64,000 bases of DNA from positions 9,692,534 through 9,756,533 of the forward strand of contig CAKAKS010000004.1 of the NCBI GenBank assembly GCA_916700875.1, written 5' to 3'. The position numbers and the translations under genes were made by a program. Position 1 is the stretch's first letter; each line of letters starts with the position of its first letter. The notes under the pieces were generated by a model. The model was not told the DNA's origin. It worked only from the letters and a program-made list of their open reading frames with translations, and did no database searches. Below are positions 49,101 to 58,588 of this stretch, piece after piece. This DNA comes from Sebastes aleutianus. Its lineage: Eukaryota > Chordata > Actinopteri > Perciformes > Sebastidae.

Positions 49101-52100
49101 TACCTCAGCATTCTGGATAGTTACATCCAAGTGGGTCTCAGACACAGCCAAGATGTGGATGGTGTTATTCTGAGTGAGATTGTTCAGTTCATGTACCTTA
49201 TTTCTGACACTGCAGATATTCAAATGAGCCATAATAAGGCCCTTTGTAGGAGATGTTAACATGCTGAAAATCATAATTTTAAATATGTTCTTACATTTTT
49301 TTGGTTTGTATAAACTGTGGTGGCATTTAGTGGTTTGAAATGAATCACAGAAAATAATATGGAATGAGAGCGTTTGTTAGTCATTGTCTGTGTGGTTATC
49401 TCCAAGATGTTAGAATGCAGTAGAGATAGTAACCTGCATGGAATAATCCTACCTCCATGATAGTCCCAGCAGCAGGTCATTTATTCACCAAACTTGTCCA
49501 GTTCATTGCTGTCTCTTATAAGGAGAACTTTTGCTGCCTCTGGCGTCGATCCATTCAACTTAATGAATACTTTGCAATTCGTAGTCCAAGTCGCCTGGAT
49601 CTTGTTTTGTTTTCTTAATATGCGTGCTCGTCTAGCGATGTCCGCGTTCTTCTTGGTGAGGTGTTCATTGATGTACACATTAGACCCCTTTAGTTTCCTT
49701 CCTTGCCTGAGGAGCGCATACTTTTTCTTCCTGTTGGTGAAGCGGATTAATATTGCTGGTGGCGCATCTTTGTTTTTGCTGGGCAGAGTGTGACAGGCTT
49801 CGATGTCATCGCTGTCAACAAGAATGTTTTTACTCTCCAAGAAGCCCACTACTTGTTGTTCCAGTGACTCTTTTTCGGCCTCGGAAACATCGACCCCGCG
49901 CCGGGCAGCGGTTTCCACGGAGGCCGCTGCCACCCTGGCATAGGACTGATGCCTCGTCTTCAGGCCGCTGATGATTAGATCGTTCATCCGTGAGTATTGT
50001 TCGAGATCAGACACTCGATTCTCCAGGAGTGTAATCTTTATGTCTTTTTCCATGTTTTGCTTTTTAAGTGATTGGACTTCTCCCATCAGCTCCATTATCC
50101 TCTTTTGTTGAACGGCGACCGTTGCGAGCTCGGCTGACATGAAGTCGAGCGATTTTTTAATCTCTTCCATCTCCTCATCGGGGATGGTTGCAGGTTTCCT
50201 CGGCATTTTGCTGTGCCGCAAGCAGTTCAAGTGTGTGTGAATTACGATATTAAGTCACCGAGTCACGATATTGGGCAAATAGAACAGCAACAGCTTCCGC
50301 GTGGTCAGCATGGTCACCTTCTCCTTAATGGGAAATGTTACGGCTCTAAAACATCATCAACCTGAATTCCTTCTTTTAACCTGAAACATAAACTCGTTTG
50401 TAGCATAATTTCATGCAAATGCAATAAAAGGTGTTTTACAGGGTACTCAAACAAACAAACAAACAAACAAACAAAGCAATACAGAAAATGAGAAAAACAG
50501 AAAAGAGAAGAGTGCAGATTAGATTAAATTAAACAGATTCAGTTCAGTTCTACATTTACCTGCATTATTAATCCCTGATGACGTCTGATTACCGAGATCA
50601 TTTGTGGCCACACAGTAATAATCTTCTATATCTGCCACAGAGGTCACCTTGAAGTTGTAAAAGTCTCCTTCAAATACACTGACAGGTCCGTCTTTGCTGG
50701 TCTTGAACCAGATGAAGTTGACGGGAGGATTGGCTCTGCTGGAGCAGATCAGGGTCACCCGGCTACCTGCTGACACCAAACCTGATGGACTGATGGACAT
50801 TAAGGTGTCTTTGGGAGCATCTAAGAAAAATGTGAGATTCACTTTATTCATTAAAATCATCCCATGAATCATCATGTGCTGACAGGATCTAATAACAAAC
50901 ACTTATTATCTTACATGAAACATTGAGCGTCGTTCTCTCCTCTACTGTCTTGACGTCTTTTCCTTCATTTACAGGATATCTGGCTGAACAGGTGATGTTG
51001 AATCCATCATGTTCGTCTGACAGAGTGAAGGTCTTCTGGATTTTAGTTGTGAAGGTTCCATCTGTGTTTTCCTCTATTTTGTTGTGAGGGTCTTGTTGGA
51101 GAGTCCAGGTGAGTTCAGGAGGGGAGTGTGGACAGGGAGTGAAAGCTGAGCAGGTTATAGTGACAGACTCCTTCTCCTTCAGATCACCTGAGATCTCAAT
51201 GCTGGGCCTCGGAGGAGAATCTGGAGTTTCAAATCAAACACAGATTGTACAATAAAAAATAGATCATGATGGATAGAACTCTTTTTAAATGCCAAAGCTG
51301 ACACAGAAGGTGACAATCTTGTTTTGAAAATGCAGAAAGTGTCTACGGTTTGCTTTTTAATATCCCAAATGTGACCATTTTAATGTGAAACTGTAACAAC
51401 AGAATCAGTGTTTAATGAGAATTTAAATTCATGGCAAAGTGGAAAAACCTCCAAAATTAGAAAGTTGCAAATTTCACTTTTTATTCTAAACAATAACGTT
51501 ATAGACTCAATGATAAATAATAAAAGTAAAACTTTCTTACCTTTGACTTTTATTTGAAGACTATCACAATAAGTTGTTGCCCTGAATGGTCCGTTCTCAA
51601 TTCTGAAGAAGTACCTGTCTGTGTAACTTGTGTTTACACTGGAAAATAAAGTGGTGTAGTTATTCTGACTCAGGTCTCCAGTAAGACTCATTGGATAGAT
51701 ATTATCCATCCTGCTACTGTTGAAAATCACATAGTTTTGATATTTGGCAAAATCTTTGCTACTTTTCAGCCACACTCCGAAGGTTGGTCTTGTGCTGTTG
51801 AATTTCTTTCCTTGTTTAACTGTAAAGCTACATGGGATTTGCAGGCAAGATCCACTCAGTGCTTCCATCTCCTTTGGTGCAGTCATGAATAGGCCTGAGT
51901 ATCTAGGACAATCAGCCAAAGCACCTGTGAAACAGACTCGTGATGAACAAATTGTCGAGCAAAATCTGCATGAAGAAAAAGTTCATGATGCACAAACTGT
52001 AATTCAGCAGCAACATTTTCTGTTCTTTTACTTCTAACAATGTCAGTATGAAACATTTCACTTTGCAGACAGAGCATGAACAGTTGGAAAAAGTAACGTC

Positions 52101-52205
52101 TCCAAATAAATGTGACTGAACAAACAGCTCACCTGAGAGAAAGAAGACGCTCAGTAACACGATGGCTGTCACCATTTTCACAGACTGGACTGAAATGACA
52201 CTCAT
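45634..52205 (-). CDS. G8: activating-type Siglec-like receptor interrupted by a LINE
   Basis: Inferred coding exons: 52133-52205, 51541-51924 (V), 50915-51220 (C2-I), 50560-50820 (C2-II), 45967-46054 (TM), 45825-45861 and 45634-45687; total 1203 bases, about 400 residues, all in phase. A full-length LINE in the same orientation occupies the intron between C2-II and TM, and its 3' end lies only 17 bases before the TM exon. The V domain retains SCLQIPC-like spacing (SCLQIPC) and YFFRIENG, but the E-strand NCTTLF is changed to NYTTLF, losing the Cys that forms the Siglec B-E strand disulfide. The TM has the Lys (VTMKILGIVALYSTIIIF) and the tail ends ADYVNRVIEIQAS. The frame is intact, but correct splicing over the LINE is doubtful. 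Confidence 0.75.
45706..45731. repeat. (GA)n microsatellite beside last G8 exon
   Basis: This is the shortest of the five (GA)n runs at this position (about 26 bases). Confidence 0.95.
46392..49274 (-). CDS. LINE ORF2: APE endonuclease + reverse transcriptase
   Basis: An uninterrupted frame of 960 codons. The N-terminal third is an APE-type endonuclease with LNICSVRNK, SETHLD, a GDMN motif, CIDHIYTN and SDHN, that is, the expected catalytic and metal-binding residues. The RT domain follows, with DFSAAFDVIDHDLL, GLPQGSCLGPLL and the catalytic YADD. The C-terminal part (SILRKLQIAQNRAARLVL and later HWNSCPLHIR) is the usual post-RT region of L2/CR1-like proteins. The enzyme nicks target DNA and primes reverse transcription from it (family knowledge). 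The absence of stops and the intact motifs suggest recent activity. Confidence 0.92.
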   Translation of the reverse strand: MIFSMLTSPTKGLIMAHLNICSVRNKVHELNNLTQNNTIHILAVSETHLDVTIQNAEVSIDGYNIFRRDRNIHGGGVAIYIKNNFPATLCAELMPNNLESLWVRVHLPHLKPILIGCCYRPPGTDTHYLNDLCELIDRAADVNGEIFILGDMNIDWLASQCPMKKKMVSLVSACNLSQMISQPTRVFTNSAGHTSATCIDHIYTNAPERCTKPVSLPVGFSDHNIIAITRRTKIPKCGVKIINKRMYKKFISERFLEDVRNVNWADVYATQEPEASLHIFMNIFMRIVDNHAPMKKYTAKSRPAPWLNESLKDLMKQRDKAKSTLAKSGSVEDRLKYCQLRNQVTKQNKSMKKEYYKNKINAVKLDGKELWRTLNEIMGRNKTGSPSFVQSDGRFLTKPFDIANYFNDYFVNKVDALRKNMSSMDSNTLNLISNNIMINKSCSFQFNSVDESEVRKLLKALPDYGSVGTDMLDSKVLCLSADYISGPICHILNKCLMEGIYPSIWKEGKIIPLPKDGRLTFTGQNSRPISILPVLSKLMERIVHSQIQDYFDCNGLYTRFQHAYRHHYSTCSALTQMTDDWLKEIDNSRITGAVLLDFSAAFDVIDHDLLINKLQRYGFRSSAITFMKNYLLCRTQRVYYNGSMSNSKGLNCGLPQGSCLGPLLYSIFTNDLPSVLHKASIQMYADDSTLYYAANTSGELDQVLSSDLNLVYDWIKQNKLVLNISKTKSIIFGSSHKLSSMPTMNLYLDSEPIQQVDKVTLLGLTIDNQLSWVEHIETIVRKMGNGISMAKKCLPYVPAHVLGQVVKSLSLSHLDYCSPVWSSAPKSILRKLQIAQNRAARLVLHCPMRTNTDSMHHKLSWLPVEKRLALSTATFLSNSIYSTKPEFLYSQITRCRDVHSHFTRTAGDGQLMLPHPKSNALKKTVIYRAITHWNSCPLHIRQSSNKSTFKYHLRIHYLNS
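49481..50206 (-). CDS. LINE ORF1: coiled-coil RNA-binding protein
   Basis: Starting from the ATG at 50206 (MPRKPATIPDEEMEE), the protein has about 241 residues. A heptad-rich coiled coil lies at about 45-75 (EVQSLKKQNMEKDIKITLLE), followed by an RRM-like region (NDLIISGL; PPAILIRFTNRKKKYALL) and a basic C-terminal segment (KNADIARRARILRKQNK). This matches ORF1 proteins of vertebrate LINEs that trimerise and bind the element RNA (family knowledge). Its TAA is followed at once by ATG of a small frame that ends at the ORF2 start. Confidence 0.8.
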   Translation of the reverse strand: MPRKPATIPDEEMEEIKKSLDFMSAELATVAVQQKRIMELMGEVQSLKKQNMEKDIKITLLENRVSDLEQYSRMNDLIISGLKTRHQSYARVAAASVETAARRGVDVSEAEKESLEQQVVGFLESKNILVDSDDIEACHTLPSKNKDAPPAILIRFTNRKKKYALLRQGRKLKGSNVYINEHLTKKNADIARRARILRKQNKIQATWTTNCKVFIKLNGSTPEAAKVLLIRDSNELDKFGE

Positions 52206-52518
52206 CACCTGGATTTGAAAAAAAGTTACTTTTCATATAACATCTTTTAAATGAAAGCATTCATGTTATTTTATAGCCACCTCAACTTAATACGTTCAAA
52301 CCAGGAACTCTCCATGTACAACCAGATATTACTGTGTTATAATAGTGATTCATTATCTCTAAAAAGTTGAAAACAGTTCAAATATAAAATGATCCAGTGT
52401 GAGTTTATGATGTTTCTGCTAAAACAAAACCCAACAAATAAAAGTAGAGTTCATGAAAAGCAGCAAAATAAAAAAACCTCTCTGAGTTAAACATAAAAGC
52501 AGTAACATGTTACCTTAC

Positions 52519-52730
52519 CAAAGGAGCCGGCAGCTAAAACGAAGAAACAATTGGTTTTAAAATCAGACAATTTGTGAATGTCAGCAGAACTGCAACAGAC
52601 CCAGTAGCTACCCGACTTCCCTGCTAAGCCGTTGTGATATAAAAGCAAATATGAAATGACTGAAATACTGCAGAAAAAGAAGAAGAAGAAGTCTTCACTC
52701 CTCCTGCTCACACCCTGTGAGTGAGGAAGT
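52519..52730 (-). promoter_or_regulatory. G8 core promoter and first exon
   Basis: The donor is at 52519, the TATA-like cttttatatc at 52636-52645, and the ETS-type gaggaagt near 52723-52730. Confidence 0.55.
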
Positions 52731-52749
52731 CATCTTTTGAGACAACTTG

Positions 52750-54543
52750 ATCTTATCAGGGTGTGAATGACATATTAATTATAAAAGATTCATTTTCATC
52801 ACGACTCACAGCAAGCCTGTATGCCTTATTAGGGGCCGAACCGTTATGCTGCTGGTCCCTCTTGTTTCTGTCAATATTATCTTCTCCTGTAGTTCTTGGA
52901 GACTACTACGAATACTCAACGTCATCATGCCGACTCGTCCACCATTAGAGCCTCGTTGTTTATACTCACGCTCATGCGACCGTGGTGTAGTTTATTTATA
53001 GCCTAATGTTAACTTTTTACTTCATAAAAGTGGTGTTTATTTGTGGAAAGTATCTTACTGAACAAAACGTATAAGTATCATAAACGTTTGTTTGCCAAGG
53101 AGCTTATTTTCTGTAATAATCCAAAACCCAATGTAAAAATCACATTGGCTTTTTGTCGAGGTAACCAGGGCGATGCTAACTTCCTGGCTGGCCTACAAAA
53201 ATACGTCATCCCTGGAGCACTCTATAGAGGGAGATTTATTACGAGTAGTTTACCTGTTGTGGTACTGTTTTGTTGTTACAAAGGAGGATGATTTGAGACC
53301 ATCAGTACAGATAGCCAGTGTTTAATTAGACAAATATGCAAGAAACTCATCATATCAGATCCTATAACCAAAGAGTAATTTATTATACAACAAACAGCTG
53401 CTTCTTCTGTAGGAAAGCTCAGATAGTACAAGTTAATACGTAACAGCTGTATACTGTGTTATTGCTGTAACCCTGACTGTTAGCCGACAGAGAATTATAA
53501 TGTAGATCTGCATGTCGTTCACTGTCAACTATCAAGTGATCAGTTATTTTAGATAAAGAGATGTACTCATGCTGAATTTCTTTTTTTTAAACATGCAGCT
53601 TCTCATTAATGTTAGCAAATACAGAAGTGGTGAAGTGGTTAAGCTGTGAAGCGCTGTTGTTGACAAGGTTAAAGAAGTTGTTGCAGTCTTGGTGCAGACT
53701 ATACGGAGCCTCCGTGCTATTATTTTATTACCTTCATAAAGTATAGCCGCAACGTAACCCTCGGCTACACAAGCTAAAACAAAAGCAGTCTATATGTAGT
53801 CTAACTGTTTAGCTTAGTTTGCCACGTATCTTGAAATGGTCTCTAAATAATCAGCTGGCTGAGCCAAAGCAGCCCCTCCTCCCTCTACCAGGCTGACATG
53901 GGAAATGTATAACTAATATGCACACTTCAATATTTATTTATTTATTACACGTCATATTGTCATCGCAATACTGAACAATGTTATCGCACATCTCAGATTT
54001 TACTCGTATCCTGCAGGCCTACACTCAGCTTAAATCCAGAGGAGCAAACAATAAGTCAAGTTCCTCAGAAAGTGTTCCACGTCAAAGAGTAAATAGTCAA
54101 TAAGTGAATAATAAACACAATTCTGGACTGAGGAAGATGTTTTGTCGCTATGACGATCCTGCAGAAGGACTTGTCGATAAAACCCAGCCAACCAACTTCC
54201 CCTTTTTACTCAGTTCTCAGCTTTTTCTCAGCGCTCTGTTCATGACTTCACCAGTTTACATCCCACCACTTCTCTTTGGCTGTGAGGTGTCTATGTTTCC
54301 TTGTAGAACTGAAAAGAATATTTATTAATACCAACATCATGCCTCAACTTATTCTAAAGTGTATTTCACACATGTAGGTAGCACAGAGTTTATGCTGACT
54401 TGTGCACAGTCTGTATCACTGCTGCTCTGCATTGCCGTGCTGATGAGAGAACCTCAGTGATTAAAACGCTTTGTTCACTTCAAAGGCTTTTAGTGCTTTT
54501 AATTCAGCAGTCTCATACACACGTATATACAAAAACATGATAT
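52750..54543. repeat. Inter-gene spacer block, copy 8
   Basis: It has the full spacer landmark series (aggggccgaac near 52830; the tagcctaatgttaac block; a block with an open plus-strand frame at 54104-54328). It ends at the LTR-element target site. Confidence 0.55.
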
Positions 54544-54548
54544 ATAAT

Positions 54549-55239
54549 TGTTACGGTCGCAGAAGTGACCATTCGTTATTGTTTGTAGTGTTGTATGTTG
54601 CTGTGCGGCGCTGTTCCCTGTGCTCTCTTCTTTTGGTGCGCTCTGCTGTCCCGTCTCTCCAAGACGACGTCACGTCTTGGGGATTCCCTTCGGGGCCACG
54701 CCTCCGGAACGCCCTCAGGTGGATGCCCTTCGTTTCCCGCCGTTTGTGGTCCTGCCTCTGACGACGTCACATGTGATTAGCCAATCACCAGCCGGCTGGG
54801 GCGCGTGGAAAGCATTAAAGGCCAGCTGTGACTAGACCCAGGCGGGCAGTGATTATTATTGATCTGTTCCCCGTGCCTCTCGATTGTTGTGTGGAATTGT
54901 TAACCAGAAATTGTGTATAAGTCCCACTGGAGTCAGTGGACTTTAGATTGTGATATTGAATGTTAACTAGTTTGAGGTACTCGTGTTTGTTTATATTTAA
55001 TTGTGCATAGCGAAGTTGTTTAATTTGTCTGTGTGTTAGGATTGTGCAGGGCTAGGGTGTGTGCCTTCGTTGTCTCCTTTTCGGCCACCCTAAACCCTCG
55101 TTTTCATTTAGTATTAATTCAACCATTGTACGTTTTATTTTGCTTTAATTTCAATCACTCATCAATAAACAAGTGATTGCCTGATAGCATCGGCTCTATG
55201 TTACTCCCTTTACCCCTACACCAACTCCGGGTTGTAACA
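54549..55239 (+). repeat. 5' LTR
   Basis: It begins TGTTAC and ends GTAACA and contains a CpG-rich part (gacgacgtcacgtcttgggg; a second gacgacgtcac later) and tcaataaacaag near its end. The gacgtcac strings resemble CRE/ATF sites and may drive transcription. Confidence 0.92.
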
Positions 55240-55243
55240 TAAA

Positions 55244-55262
55244 TGGGGGCTCGTCCCGGGAT
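55244..55262 (+). other. Primer-binding site (tRNA-Pro-like)
   Basis: Four bases after the LTR, tgggggctcgtcccgggat matches the complement of the tRNA-Pro 3' end apart from one extra C. Confidence 0.75.
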
Positions 55263-55325
55263 ATTAATTATTCCCGAGAATTGCTTGTTTATTTTCCTTG
55301 ATTGATTGTTTGCACCGGGTGTGCA

Positions 55326-57203
55326 ATGGCGTTCAATTTGGAGCGTTTCCTTAAAACCCCCACCCGTGATCAACTTGTTCTATGTAGAAAGGACGACCTG
55401 TTAGAAATTGCCAGCCACTTCAGTTTCTCGGCATCTAGGCAGCTAGTTAAAAAAGAGCTTAAGCAATTAGTTGTGAATAAACTTGTTGAGTTGAGGGTGA
55501 TTGAGATGTTGGCGCCTACAGAGTCTAGTGTGCAGGAGGAAGTCGCTCTGGCTGAGGGTAGTTCTCAACCTGAGGGTGGAACTCCCAGTACTGTGGCTGA
55601 GCGAGGGCCGAAACCAGCCCCAGGTATTGTCTTCGAGGCGGAGGGCCGGGTTAAGACGCCGGTTACTCTCCCTCGATACGATCCCCTATCGCCTGGTTCT
55701 CCAGGATCTCGAGACGAGGCACGTTTAAAGGTACGCCTTGCTCGTCTCCACCTGGAGGCTCAGACTCATGCGCAGGAACGTCAGGCAGAGCTTGACTTCT
55801 GCCTGCAAGTTAAAAAACTGGAGATAGAGGCAGACAAAGACGTAAGGCTACGTCAGATGGAGATTGATTTACAGAGGGAGACTCTTACGGCAGAGGCAGC
55901 TTCTGCGTCAGCTGGCTCACCCTCAATGCTCACTAGTTATTCACATAGAGCTTTTGACATTAGTAAGCATATCGCTTTAGTCCCAAACTTCCGGGAAACT
56001 GAAGTGGATTCTTACTTCAGCGCCTTTGAGCGCATTGCTCTGGCTCTTAAGTGGCCTGCTGATATGTGGTCCCTACTAGTACAATGTAGGTTATATGGTA
56101 AAGCCCAAGAGGTAGTAGCAGCGCTCCCTCTTGAGGATAGTAAAGATTATGACACTGTAAAAGCCGCCATTCTGCGCGCCTATGAATTGGTGCCAGAGGC
56201 TTATAGGCAAAAATTTAGAGCCCACAAAAAGGCTGCTACCCAAACTTATGTGGAGTTTGCGAGGGATAAGGGAAGTCTGTTTGACAAATGGTGTTCCGCT
56301 TATAAATGTGATGATTTTTCTGCCCTGCGTGAGTTGATGTTGTTAGAAGAGTTTAAAAAATGTTTGCCTGAGCGCATGGTTGTGCACTTGAATGAACAGA
56401 AGGTAAACACTCTGTCTGCTGCAGCTGTTATGGCTGATGAGTATGTGCTTACGCACAAGGTTACGTTCACTTCGTCCTCTTTTTCTGATAAACCTCGTTT
56501 CGTTCCCGCTGCCTCTTTTGATAGTGGTCCTAGCAGAGCTCCTCTCGTGCGCAGAGAGGAGAGGGAGTGTTTCTACTGCCACAAGGCCGGACACGTCATT
56601 GCAAATTGTTTGTTATTGAAACGTAAGGAGCAGCAGCCGTCTCCGGCTGTGCGCCAGCCCAAAGGCATCGGCTTAATTAAATCAGGGCGTATGGGAAATC
56701 CCACAGACCCGTGCGATGACGATAGTCCTGATCCCTGTTTCAGGCCGTTTATTATGGAGGGCTTAGTGTCGCTAACCGGCGCGCCAGGTGATCAACGTCC
56801 CATACAGATTTTGCGCAACACCGGGGGTTCCCAGTCTGTTATAGTTGCAAAATCGTTACCATTTTCAGATCAATCGGCGTGTGGCTACAGTACGATGCTC
56901 AGTGGAATCGAAATGGGTTGTGTTCCGCGGCCAGTGCACAGGGTACATGTGCAGTCCAAGTTAATAAGCGGCTTCTTCCCTGTAGCGGTCTGCCCGGCGT
57001 TGCCAATCCGTGGCATCGTAATGTTAATGGGGAATGACATTGCCGGGGGTAAGGTGACGCCTACGCTTGAGGTGTTAGACAGTGCACCAACACTCTCTGT
57101 CAGCCCAAAACTCGCCGCTAACAGTGATGAGTCGGAGCTGCCTGCTTTGTTCCCGTCGTGCGTAATTACGCGCGCTCAAGAACAGAAGCGTGCTGCAGAG
57201 TGA
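55326..57203 (+). CDS. gag-protease of the gmr1-type element
   Basis: The frame is open from MAFNLERFLKTP (ATG at 55326) to 57203. Gag has a Lys/Glu-rich coiled segment, a capsid-like region, and then a segment with YRQKFRAHKKAATQTYVEFA and LLEEFKKCLPERMVVHLNEQ that resembles the SCAN domain, which is known to derive from gmr1-like Gag. A zinc knuckle CFYCHKAGHVIANC (CX2CX4HX4C) follows near 56569. The protease region has LRNTGGSQS where aspartic proteases have a DTG-type catalytic triplet; Asp is Asn here, so cleavage should be lost. The frame ends by overlapping the next frame by 14 bases. Confidence 0.85.
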   Translation: MAFNLERFLKTPTRDQLVLCRKDDLLEIASHFSFSASRQLVKKELKQLVVNKLVELRVIEMLAPTESSVQEEVALAEGSSQPEGGTPSTVAERGPKPAPGIVFEAEGRVKTPVTLPRYDPLSPGSPGSRDEARLKVRLARLHLEAQTHAQERQAELDFCLQVKKLEIEADKDVRLRQMEIDLQRETLTAEAASASAGSPSMLTSYSHRAFDISKHIALVPNFRETEVDSYFSAFERIALALKWPADMWSLLVQCRLYGKAQEVVAALPLEDSKDYDTVKAAILRAYELVPEAYRQKFRAHKKAATQTYVEFARDKGSLFDKWCSAYKCDDFSALRELMLLEEFKKCLPERMVVHLNEQKVNTLSAAAVMADEYVLTHKVTFTSSSFSDKPRFVPAASFDSGPSRAPLVRREERECFYCHKAGHVIANCLLLKRKEQQPSPAVRQPKGIGLIKSGRMGNPTDPCDDDSPDPCFRPFIMEGLVSLTGAPGDQRPIQILRNTGGSQSVIVAKSLPFSDQSACGYSTMLSGIEMGCVPRPVHRVHVQSKLISGFFPVAVCPALPIRGIVMLMGNDIAGGKVTPTLEVLDSAPTLSVSPKLAANSDESELPALFPSCVITRAQEQKRAAE

Positions 57204-58588
57204 CAGAAGTAATGATGTTGATCTAACCGACAGTGTGCTGTTGAAAGTCCTTACAGGTAAGACTGAACTAGACGCCATTGTGACGTCCCCTTCTCCTCCT
57301 AAGAAGTTAAAAGAACAGGTAAATATTAGCACCGCATCTCCTGAGCTCCGGCTGCCTGTAACTCGGGAGCGGCTCATCGCTGCTCAAAGGGCCGACAAAA
57401 GTCTGAGGAAATGTTTGTCTGCCACGGTAAGTAATGCATCCAGTAACCCTGATGCCCAGTATTATGTGGAAGATGACATTCTTATGTGTAAATGGTCTCC
57501 CGCGATAACTGCTGGAGTGGAGTGGAATGTCATCCACCAAATTGTTGTTCCTGTTAGTTATCGTGAGCATGTTTTAACTCTAGCACACGAAAGCCCGTGG
57601 GCTGGGCATTTGGGAGTTAACAAGACGTACAACCTCATTCTGAAACACTTCTTCTGGCCAGGGTTAAAATCTGAGGTCGTTAACCATTGTCGCACCTGTC
57701 ATGTTTGTCAATTAGCAGGTAAGCCAAACCAGACCATCCCGCCGGCACCGCTGCGCCCGATACCTGCTATCGGTGAACCATTTGAGAGAGTCATAGTAGA
57801 CTGTGTTGGGCCACTACCGAAGTCAAAGTCAGGTAATCAGTATCTACTTACCATTATGTGCGCCTCCACTCGGTTCCCTGAAGCAGTGCCGCTGCGCCAA
57901 ATAACATCCAGTTCCATAGTTAAAGCGCTGACCAAGTTTTCACTACCTTTGGTCTACCAAAAGTAGTACAGACTGATCAAGGCACCAATTTTAAATCCAA
58001 GCTCTTCGGACAGGTTCTTCAGTCCTTAGGGGTAAAACATGTGATCTCCAGTGCCTACCACCCAGAGTCACAGGGCGCGCTGGAGCGATGGCATCAGACC
58101 TTGAAATCCATGCTACGTAAATACTGTTTGGAGTCAGACAAAAGCTGGGATGAGGGTATTCCGTTTGCGTTGTTTGCCGCCCGTGAATCCGTGCAGGAAT
58201 CTTTAGGATTCAGCCCAGGGGAGCTTGTTTTTGGGCACGCCGTTCGCGGCCCTTTAAAGGTGCTGAAAGATAGATTCCTCTTGGCTGAGCTGTCCGAGGA
58301 GGGTAATGTGCTTGACTACGTAAGTAGATTCCGTGACCGTTTGCATCACGCTCGTAGTTTGCGAGAGACGCCCTCGCCAGCTCCCAGGTGGAGATGAAAA
58401 AACAGTTCGACCGATCCGCTGTTGCCAGACACTTTGAAGTGGGTGACCAAGTGTTGGCTCTGTTACCCATTCCTGGCTCTTCCCTCTCTGCGCGTTTTTC
58501 CAGACCGTATAGTATCCAAAGAAACTTAGTGAGACAGACTACGTGATAAATTACTCCTGACCGAAAGTGCAAAACTCGTGTTTGCCAT
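57190..58588 (+). pseudogene. Integrase region of the gmr1-type element, frame-broken
   Basis: The first frame (57190-57966) holds the HHCC zinc-binding motif (HESPWAGHLG; CRTCHVC) and the first catalytic Asp (VIVDCVGPLP). Near 57945 a one-base shift moves the reading frame; the second Asp (TDQGTNF) and the Glu (ALERWH) lie in the next frame (to 58397). Further frame changes lie near 58368, 58520 and 58550, in the C-terminal GPY/F-like part. As assembled, no complete integrase can be made. The presence of integrase upstream of RT defines the gmr1-type order. Confidence 0.85.

Larger units (their letters stand above)
46072..50305 (-). mobile_element. Full-length, apparently intact LINE (L2/CR1-like)
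   Basis: The element runs from 50305 (5' end) to a (taaa)n tail at 46072-46105. It is flanked by a 6-bp duplication cagcat (46066-46071 and 50306-50311). Paralogous introns (for example 27294-27320) show the uninterrupted target. The 3' region carries gctaatggggatcc, a common fish LINE 3'-end motif. Two intact ORFs (49481-50206 and 46392-49274) are present. L2/CR1-like membership is judged from RT and endonuclease motifs; the exact clade is uncertain. Confidence 0.88.

Noticed and set aside
54576..54835. Several overlapping frames inside both LTRs
   Set aside because: They are identical in the 5' and 3' LTR, which are regulatory sequence; no known LTR-encoded protein is indicated.
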